From NCBI GenBank assembly GCA_012962735.1, contig DTXA01000157.1, positions 1 to 6,007 on the forward strand: a stretch of DNA of 6,007 bases, in the 5' to 3' direction. Positions 1-4,964 of the stretch are shown here, piece by piece (within the stretch, counting starts at the first letter, position 1; each line of letters opens with the position of its first letter). This DNA is from Candidatus Latescibacterota bacterium (GTDB lineage Bacteria; Latescibacterota; 4484-107; B68-G9). The translations under genes and the position numbers were made by a program. The notes under the pieces are model-generated. The model had not been told where the DNA came from. It saw nothing but the letters and a program-made list of their open reading frames with translations, and made no database searches.

Positions 1-74
1 GAGCGGGAGACGGGAATCGAACCCGCGACCCCCAGCTTGGGAAGCTGATGCTCTACCTACTGAGCTACTCCCGC
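1..74 (-). tRNA. tRNA-Gly, anticodon CCC
   Basis: The minus strand folds into a full cloverleaf. The acceptor stem is GCGGGAG/CTCCCGC (68-74 with 3-9). The D stem is GCTC/GAGC with an AGTAGGTA loop. The anticodon stem TCAGC/GCTGG encloses the loop TTCCCAA, giving anticodon CCC, which reads GGG. The variable loop has 5 bases, and the T arm is GCGGG/CCCGT around TTCGATT. The tRNA body is 73 bases (74 down to 2). The discriminator is T at position 2, as expected for bacterial tRNA-Gly, and C at position 1 would be the first base of an encoded CCA; the rest lies outside the window. The gene is co-directional with the operon upstream and has its own promoter. Confidence 0.96.
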
Positions 75-85
75 TTTCAGCTTTA

Positions 86-114
86 AATGTACTACACTCC
101 TTTTGCCTTGTCAA
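86..114 (-). promoter_or_regulatory. Sigma-70-type promoter of the tRNA-Gly gene
   Basis: On the minus strand a perfect -35 box, TTGACA (114-109), is followed after exactly 17 bases by TACATT (91-86), which matches the TATAAT consensus at four of six positions. Transcription would start near 79-80, a few bases before the mature tRNA 5' end at 74, leaving a short leader for RNase P to remove. The -35 box shares its TTGA with the 3' arm of the inverted repeat at 111-135. The motif and spacing are seen directly; promoter activity is inferred. Confidence 0.75.
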
Positions 115-135
115 GAGGTTTGTAACTCCTCTTGA
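111..135. repeat. Perfect 8-bp inverted repeat just after the operon's last stop codon
   Basis: TCAAGAGG (111-118) and CCTCTTGA (128-135) are exact reverse complements separated by 9 bases. Transcribed from the minus strand, the hairpin would begin two bases after the TAG stop (140-138) of the HD-GYP gene. That position suits an RNA 3'-end structure or a weak terminator. However, the bases after it read CAAGGCAAAA with no T tract, so it is not a canonical intrinsic terminator. The 3' arm also forms part of the tRNA promoter -35 box. Confidence 0.65.
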
Positions 136-137
136 TA

Positions 138-1436
138 CTATACTTCGATCCCACTTCCGCTGAACGCCGGGTCAGCTATGTAGATGATGGGCTCCTCCGC
201 CAAGTTGACCTTCCTCCGCTCCCGGACCTTCTCCCCCTGGGAGTCGAGCAGTACCTCGACTGTAGGCCTCGTAGGATGGGCCTTGCTCACATCCACCACC
301 CTGGCCACCTCACCCGTGTTCAGCCGGACCAAGCTCTCCAAAGGGAAGACCGAGAGCACCTGGAGCAACATCTTCACCAACTTCGCTGGGAAGTCTCGGT
401 CACGCATGGCCAGGACCTGCTGCAGGGCCTTATAAGGATGGATATCCTTCACGTGGATGAGCACTTCGTAAGTATCGGAGATCCCGACGACCTTGGCGAA
501 CTCGTGGATGTCTGATCCCTTGAGACTATGGGGATAGCCGCTTCCATCCTCCCTTTCGTGTTCTTGTAGTATAACCTTAGCCAGCCAGGGGAGCTGTTCC
601 TCCCAGCCCGACACAAACTCATAGCCCAATAGTGGATGCCTTCGGATGAGTTCCATCTCCTCTACGGATGGGCCCTTCTTCTGAAAGAGGTCGAGGGGCA
701 GCTTAATCCAACCTATATCGTGTAGGAGCGCAGACCAGGCCAGCGAAAGCAGGGCATCCTGGTTATAACTTAGCTCCATCCCTATGGGAATGGCCAGAAC
801 CGCCACGTCCACCATATGCACGGCCAAGCACTCTATGGAACCATCTCCGGACTTTCTCCTGATCATCCCCCTGAGGAGGAAGTTACCACCATGGGAAGCC
901 CTCACCAACTGTTCCGCTAACGGGACCAGGGTATCCGGGTCCGGAAGCACGCCGTCCGCGGCCCTCCGCAGGAAACTCCCCAATAGGTCCGCAGCCTCCT
1001 GCAGCAGTCGCTCGGCCAGCGCCTCGTCCGAGCTCCCCTGCTCCAACTCGGACGCAAGGGTCGACAGGCCCTCCACTGCCGCGGAAGTGATTTCCTCCTT
1101 CTTCGGCACTGGGGGTGCTTCCCGGACAGCGCCCTCCTCAGCAGGCTCCCTCACATCAATCTCGACCGCCGAGGAAACCCGCACCTTCCTCTCCTGAGCC
1201 CGTATCAAATCCCTCGCGCGTATCCTCCTCCGTTCCTCAGGCGCGGGCTCCCAGGACTTTTCCTCAGCAGGCTCACGGCCCGACGAAACATCGAGCTCTA
1301 AGCCCGAAGGCACCACTATCTCCACACGTACCACCACACGTTTCTCCTCGGAATCCGCCCGCGATCGCTCCTTGTCGGGCGCCGAGTCCTCGGGACCCTC
1401 CTCACCTGACCACCTGAGCAATTTCTTCGATCGCAC
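138..1436 (-). CDS. HD-GYP domain protein, probable or variant cyclic-di-GMP phosphodiesterase
   Basis: This 432-residue protein resembles HD-GYP phosphodiesterases, which hydrolyse cyclic di-GMP in the cytoplasm. Residues 1-115 are highly charged (Glu, Arg, Lys, Pro), look disordered and contain two REPAEE motifs (54-59, 96-101). There is no REC, PAS or other sensor domain and no membrane segment. The HD-GYP core spans about 195-330: H207, H239-D240, H267, H293, the GYP signature DGSGYP at 297-302, and D321 (SDTYE). A C-terminal tail at 370-420 (LNTGEVARVVDV, then IIYIADP) is common in this family. Two signature positions differ: HDIGW replaces the usual HDxGK, with a lysine at 245, and the HHE motif reads EHE (292-294), so one usual metal-ligand His is Glu. 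The GTG start shares one base with the stop of the preceding ATPase gene and has AAGGAG five bases upstream. The fold is secure; activity and substrate are not. Confidence 0.88.
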   Translation of the reverse strand: MRSKKLLRWSGEEGPEDSAPDKERSRADSEEKRVVVRVEIVVPSGLELDVSSGREPAEEKSWEPAPEERRRIRARDLIRAQERKVRVSSAVEIDVREPAEEGAVREAPPVPKKEEITSAAVEGLSTLASELEQGSSDEALAERLLQEAADLLGSFLRRAADGVLPDPDTLVPLAEQLVRASHGGNFLLRGMIRRKSGDGSIECLAVHMVDVAVLAIPIGMELSYNQDALLSLAWSALLHDIGWIKLPLDLFQKKGPSVEEMELIRRHPLLGYEFVSGWEEQLPWLAKVILQEHEREDGSGYPHSLKGSDIHEFAKVVGISDTYEVLIHVKDIHPYKALQQVLAMRDRDFPAKLVKMLLQVLSVFPLESLVRLNTGEVARVVDVSKAHPTRPTVEVLLDSQGEKVRERRKVNLAEEPIIYIADPAFSGSGIEV

Positions 1437-2233
1437 TATATCTCCTTCTCTATCAACTCCTGGATGAGACCCGCCTCTATCTGCCCTACCTTTCGGATGA
1501 ACCCCATCAGCAGGGCAAAATCGCAGATATTGACGATCTTTCTGGGTATCCCTCCCGTATGTTCGTAGATGAGGTTTATGGCCTCCTCCGAGAATATAGA
1601 CCTATTACACCCCGCCACGGCCAGCCTGTGGAGTATGAGCCCCTTTGTGTCCTCGGGCTTAAGCGGGCCCAAGTGACACTTCAGGCCGATCCTCTGCTCG
1701 AACTGAGGCATACCCTGCACTACAGGCCTCAGTTCCGGCTGGCCCACCAAGATGAGGGTGAGCAAAAATCGGTCGTTCAACTGGTAGTTCAACAACAGTC
1801 GGATATTTTCGAGGCCCATGGCATCGGTTATCAATTGCGCCTCATCTATAACCACGACGGTGATCTTATCCTCCTGGGCGTTACTGTAGAGGATCTCCTC
1901 TATATGCCGCAGTATCTCCATCCTCCCGCCCGGCCTCTGTTCGGAGCCCAGCTGATACAAAATCTCCTGTAAGAGCTCCTCTCCGGAAGGAGGGGGGTTC
2001 ACGACCAACCCCACCTCGAACATCTTCGGGTCCAACCCGGAGATCAGGGTCCGGATCACTAAGGTCTTACCACACCCATACTCCCCTGTAAGCATGGCCG
2101 CACCCTTGTTCTCCGTGACCGCATACTGGAGGGTCAACATAGCCTCTCGATGTTCCTGGGTATAAAAAAGGAACCTCGGATCGGGCGTGCTCTCGAAAGG
2201 CCTTTCCTTAAGACCCCAGTATTCTAAGTACAT
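1436..2233 (-). CDS. ExeA/GspA-like AAA+ ATPase (exopolysaccharide or PEP-CTERM locus type)
   Basis: This 265-residue cytoplasmic ATPase is of the ExeA/TniB-related AAA+ family. The N-terminus MYLEYWGLKERPFESTPDP is the typical opening and supports the ATG start. Walker A is GEYGCGKT (50-57) and Walker B is VVVIDEAQ (126-133). The sensor-1 strand runs into GQPEL (164-168), an FEQRI arginine-finger region lies at 178-182, and GGIPRKIVNICD (227-238) matches the sensor-2 region. It ends right after the AAA+ module, so it lacks the C-terminal peptidoglycan-binding or other extension of long ExeA/GspA proteins. Stand-alone versions occur in exopolysaccharide and exosortase/PEP-CTERM clusters, where they are annotated as putative secretion ATPases. 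The upstream sugar-transferase gene and downstream HD-GYP gene fit such a setting. The 23-base gap before it is the largest in the operon, and only a weak GAG-type ribosome site precedes the start. A transposition-type TniB role is unlikely because no transposase is nearby. Confidence 0.9.
   Translation of the reverse strand: MYLEYWGLKERPFESTPDPRFLFYTQEHREAMLTLQYAVTENKGAAMLTGEYGCGKTLVIRTLISGLDPKMFEVGLVVNPPPSGEELLQEILYQLGSEQRPGGRMEILRHIEEILYSNAQEDKITVVVIDEAQLITDAMGLENIRLLLNYQLNDRFLLTLILVGQPELRPVVQGMPQFEQRIGLKCHLGPLKPEDTKGLILHRLAVAGCNRSIFSEEAINLIYEHTGGIPRKIVNICDFALLMGFIRKVGQIEAGLIQELIEKEI
1442..1447 (-). promoter_or_regulatory. Ribosome binding site fixing the GTG start of the HD-GYP gene
   Basis: AAGGAG lies five bases before the GTG at 1436-1434, inside the last codons of the ExeA-like gene. 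Together with the one-base TA-GTG overlap it supports GTG as the start and suggests translational coupling of the two genes. Confidence 0.75.
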
Positions 2234-2256
2234 TTCAGCTCACATCATAAAGCTTC

Positions 2257-3489
2257 TCAAGTGACACCGGGTTTTTCTTTCAAGTTCCTGTTATGAGACC
2301 CAGGGTCCTGTGGAACTACCCTCCCAATTCGGGCGTACTGTTTCTCCACGAATATTATAAAATACCCTATTAGGAAAAATATGATCCCCGCCTGGAGGAG
2401 GACCAAAAGGGCGTCCGTACCGGTGGAACCCTTAAGCACGAGAGCGGAGAGCCCCAGCCAAACGGCTATTACGTATATGGTCAACACCGCCCTCCTCCGG
2501 CCAAGCCCGATTTCCAAAAGCCGGTGGTGAAAGTGATCCCTGCCTGTAAAGCTCAGCCATTCGCCCACGCTCCTCACCTGTCCGGTCCCTACCCGCATCA
2601 AAGTCGTCAAGGTCATATCGAATATGGGGATCCCCAATATGAGCACAGGTATGACGATGTCGACCAACCTGCTCTCGCCCCACTCCCCCATAACAGCGAT
2701 GCCCGCCAGGCTGAACCCCAAAAAAGTGCTCCCCGCATCCCCCAAGAATATAGAGGCCGGTTCTCGAAGCCGGAAGTTATGGGGCAAAAATCCCAGACAG
2801 CTTCCCAAAAGGGCCACCGACAGAAAGCCCATATATGGCTGGCCGGTCTGCAGGGCGACAATGGTGAAGAAGGCCGCATTTATCGCCGCCAAGCCCGTGG
2901 CTAAGCCGTCCAACCCGTCCAAGAAGTTCATCGCATTGGTGATCCCCACCACCCACATCGCTGTAAGGACCCACTCCCCCGCCGTGCTCCAAAACCCGTC
3001 CGGAAGGAAGCTTAGCACGACCCCGAACCTTATGAGTATGCCAACCGCCCCGAGCTGCACCAACAGCTTCAGCCACGCTGGAAGGGGACAGAGGTCGTCC
3101 ACGAGCCCCAGAATAAATATCAAGCTCGCTCCCAAGGCCACCCCCTTCAGCTCCCACGAGAATGAGAAGTTCAACAGGAGCACAGCTGCGAAGGCCACAT
3201 ATATAGCGGCCCCTCCCAAAAGGGGAGTCGGCCGCTCGTGCACCTTCCTGCCCCCAGGCCGGTCCAGGACCCCTAAGACCCAAGCTACCTTTCTGGCTAA
3301 AGGAGTGGCCAGATAGGCAAGAGAGGACGAAAACAGGAGCAGATAAACCCATCTTATGCCCCATCCAAAAAAATTCTCCCGCACCGGAGGGATGAGTAAA
3401 ACCAAGGCCACACTTAATACGGCCACCCATACGATCTTCCGTTTTGAGATAGGCACAAGGCTTCTCCGAAATGACTCAGTAACATACAT
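2257..3489 (-). CDS. WecA/TagO-type undecaprenyl-phosphate sugar-1-phosphate transferase (glycosyltransferase family 4)
   Basis: This polytopic inner-membrane enzyme, 410 residues from the ATG, belongs to the MraY/WecA/TagO superfamily. These proteins transfer a sugar phosphate (often GlcNAc-1-P) from a UDP-sugar to polyprenyl phosphate, starting a lipid-linked glycan. Visible family motifs are RKVHERPTPLLGG (81-93), the Mg2+-binding DD pair (131-132) in GLVDDL, NAMNFLDGLDG (185-195), FLGDAGSTFLGF (248-259) and the cytoplasmic-loop HFHHRL (319-324). These place it with WecA/TagO rather than MraY. About ten or more hydrophobic segments are spread through it, including an extra N-terminal one at 19-33. 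The C-terminus is a short polar tail. The ATG directly abuts the stop of the deacetylase gene but has no ribosome site; an in-frame GTG at 3456 does, giving 399 residues. Next to a deacetylase it probably begins an exopolysaccharide or envelope glycan. Exact sugar substrate unknown. Confidence 0.93.
   Translation of the reverse strand: MYVTESFRRSLVPISKRKIVWVAVLSVALVLLIPPVRENFFGWGIRWVYLLLFSSSLAYLATPLARKVAWVLGVLDRPGGRKVHERPTPLLGGAAIYVAFAAVLLLNFSFSWELKGVALGASLIFILGLVDDLCPLPAWLKLLVQLGAVGILIRFGVVLSFLPDGFWSTAGEWVLTAMWVVGITNAMNFLDGLDGLATGLAAINAAFFTIVALQTGQPYMGFLSVALLGSCLGFLPHNFRLREPASIFLGDAGSTFLGFSLAGIAVMGEWGESRLVDIVIPVLILGIPIFDMTLTTLMRVGTGQVRSVGEWLSFTGRDHFHHRLLEIGLGRRRAVLTIYVIAVWLGLSALVLKGSTGTDALLVLLQAGIIFFLIGYFIIFVEKQYARIGRVVPQDPGSHNRNLKEKPGVT
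3464..3467 (-). promoter_or_regulatory. Ribosome binding site favouring the alternative GTG start of the WecA-like gene
   Basis: GGAG (in CGGAGAAG) sits seven bases before an in-frame GTG at 3456-3454, codon 12 of the ATG-started frame. The bases before the ATG at 3489 show no purine-rich Shine-Dalgarno match. The shorter protein would begin just before SKRK and the first hydrophobic segment. Coupled initiation at the abutting TAG|ATG remains possible. Confidence 0.5.
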
Positions 3490-4104
3490 CTATATGATGA
3501 TGAACAAACGGGACGGGCAGAAGGCCTCCGCATACTTGACCCTACCCTGGATGCCTCGGAAGTTGGCGGTGGATCGAGCCAGTTCCAACACCGTCATATC
3601 CGCTATGTTGGTCTTCGTCACCTGGGAACGGTGGAGCTTGAGCAGTTCGAACTTCCCATCTAAGGTCTCCTCTATGTCTACATAGACCGAGGGGTTGAAG
3701 TTCTGGCTCGTCAGCCCCTCGTAGAAGAGGAAGTTGCGGGTGTACCGGGTGGCGGTTATGGTCGCCTGTGCGAGGGCGCGGTGGTCCTGGTGCGTGTCGT
3801 CCGGATAGTGCACAAAGATGAAGTCCGGCTCGACCTGTCGGACCACTTCCTCTAAGCTGGCGATGAGGTCCTGGCTCATGGGGATCTGGGTGTCCTTATA
3901 CCCACCCCAGAAAACATGTCGGACACCGAGCTTCTGGGCCGATGCCTCCTGCTCCTTCATCCGCACGCTCGGGTCTCCTCCGAAGTCACCGGCCGTGGCC
4001 ACGTAGAGGTATATATCGTGTCCCCTCTTACTGCACTTCAAAAGCGTCCCACCGCAGCCGTATTCTATATCGTCCGGATGGGCCCCTATGGCGAGGATGT
4101 TCAT
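3490..4104 (-). CDS. PIG-L/LmbE family zinc-dependent N-acetylsugar deacetylase
   Basis: At 204 residues this is close to the normal length for small PIG-L/LmbE deacetylases. These zinc enzymes remove an acetyl group from N-acetylglucosamine-type groups on lipids, glycans or small-molecule conjugates. The N-terminus MNILAIGAHPDDIEYGCGG carries the AHPDD motif (8-12), with H9, D11 and D12 as zinc-site and catalytic residues. The second motif is HQDHR (105-109), where H108 is the expected further zinc ligand. No signal peptide is visible, so it is cytoplasmic. It starts within the ATGA overlap with the HprK-like gene and has AGGAGG just upstream; its TAG abuts the ATG of the WecA-like gene. Its neighbour suggests it acts on a nucleotide- or lipid-linked GlcNAc intermediate. 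Bacillithiol-type BshB enzymes belong to the same family, but no bacillithiol partner gene is present. Family assignment is firm; the substrate is inferred. Confidence 0.92.
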   Translation of the reverse strand: MNILAIGAHPDDIEYGCGGTLLKCSKRGHDIYLYVATAGDFGGDPSVRMKEQEASAQKLGVRHVFWGGYKDTQIPMSQDLIASLEEVVRQVEPDFIFVHYPDDTHQDHRALAQATITATRYTRNFLFYEGLTSQNFNPSVYVDIEETLDGKFELLKLHRSQVTKTNIADMTVLELARSTANFRGIQGRVKYAEAFCPSRLFIII

Positions 4105-4964
4105 CCCCCCTCCTCTACCAAGCTACGTATAAGACGAGCACCTTCCTGAGGCTTCCCCGTACGGAGACAGAGGCACTCTGTCTCCCGTACCAACTCCACC
4201 ATCGCATCTAAGAGATCTCGGCCGAAGAAATCGAGGTTTAAAAGGTTCCCAGCGAGCTTCAAGATCGCCTTAGCCTTCGATATCTCGACAATTTCCTCGG
4301 ACCCGTCCCGTTCTGGGAAGATTATGTACCTCACCCTCCTTGCCTCCCTGGAGACGCCGGGGCCCAGATCCAATGGGTCCAGATACCAAAGACGACCCGT
4401 TTCTCCACCCATATCCCACTCCACATAGAGGCTCTTGGGCTTCAAGTGGGGGAAGAGCTCTATCCCCCCCTCCTTAAAACACAGGCCCTTGGGAAAGGGC
4501 AACACCTTCAGGGATTCGGGGTCTATAATGGCGAATTCGTCCGAGAGGTACTCGAACCCCTGCTCCAACAGGGCCGCCACCAAGCTCGTCTTCCCCCCGC
4601 CAGGCTCGGCTGGGAGGACGACCACGATCCCGTCCTTCGCCACCGCCCCTGCGTGAAAGACCAGGCGGTCCCAAAAGGCCTTAACCATCTCCCCCTCCAC
4701 CAGCCGCTCCAAAGCCGGCACCAGTTCCCTGTATTCCTCCGTCTCGTATAGAACCTCACTTGCCCTGTACAGGACATGCCTTTCCCTTCCGACGACCACA
4801 GAATAAACCACCTGCACATCCCCGTCGGTCTCCATGTGGCTGAACACCCTTCCAAACTCCTCCGAGAAACTCCAGGAATTGGACCTCACGGCCAGGCGGA
4901 AGCCCGGCACGCCGTAGACTTTCCTCCACCTGAGGATGTCCTGGTATTCAGCCGGACCTCTCAT
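4101..4964 (-). CDS. HPr kinase/phosphorylase-like P-loop protein (HprK-related kinase)
   Basis: This 287-residue protein resembles the C-terminal kinase domain of HPr kinase. The core begins near residue 100 with FHAGAV (103-108). A P-loop, AEPGGGKTSL (119-128), has K125-T126, with Ala in place of the first Walker glycine. EYLSDEFAIID (138-148) follows, where D142 is in the expected position of the HprK active-site acid. Residues 1-98 do not resemble the N-terminal HprK domain and I cannot assign them. HPr itself is unlikely to be the substrate, since no phosphotransferase genes are nearby. Related short HprK-like proteins sit beside PqqD and radical SAM genes in peptide-modification cassettes (ScmC of SynChlorMet loci; the lasso-peptide kinases that phosphorylate a C-terminal serine). 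The radical SAM-PqqD gene directly upstream, sharing an ATGA overlap, fits that pattern. No clear ribosome site precedes the start, so translation is probably coupled. It may phosphorylate a peptide or carrier, or only bind nucleotide. Confidence 0.82.
   Translation of the reverse strand: MRGPAEYQDILRWRKVYGVPGFRLAVRSNSWSFSEEFGRVFSHMETDGDVQVVYSVVVGRERHVLYRASEVLYETEEYRELVPALERLVEGEMVKAFWDRLVFHAGAVAKDGIVVVLPAEPGGGKTSLVAALLEQGFEYLSDEFAIIDPESLKVLPFPKGLCFKEGGIELFPHLKPKSLYVEWDMGGETGRLWYLDPLDLGPGVSREARRVRYIIFPERDGSEEIVEISKAKAILKLAGNLLNLDFFGRDLLDAMVELVRETECLCLRTGKPQEGARLIRSLVEEGG
4109..4114 (-). promoter_or_regulatory. Strong ribosome binding site of the PIG-L deacetylase gene
   Basis: AGGAGG, followed by four G residues, precedes the ATG at 4104-4102 inside the end of the HprK-like gene. 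The resulting run of six G bases beside the start codon is notable. The site gives the deacetylase its own strong initiation signal in addition to ATGA coupling. Confidence 0.7.

Noticed and set aside
1..74. tRNA-Gly as an integration site for a mobile element carrying the operon
   Set aside because: The operon is on the 5' side of the tRNA, whereas integrated elements usually adjoin the 3' end. No integrase or duplicated tRNA 3' end is visible in the window.
111..135. Canonical Rho-independent terminator
   Set aside because: The 8-bp stem is real, but no T tract follows on either strand, so it is recorded only as an inverted repeat.
132..1197. Several plus-strand frames opposite the HD-GYP gene
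   Set aside because: All are shadows of the minus-strand gene, with no recognisable domains or ribosome sites.
1436..2233. TniB-like transposition ATPase
   Set aside because: The AAA+ fold is shared, but no transposase, TniQ or terminal repeats are present, and the neighbours are glycan genes.
2624..3316. Plus-strand open frame of 230 codons opposite the WecA-like gene
   Set aside because: It lies wholly antisense to a gene with clear family motifs, its product is low-complexity and Ser/Pro/Lys-rich with no recognisable motif, and it is a by-product of codon bias on the other strand.
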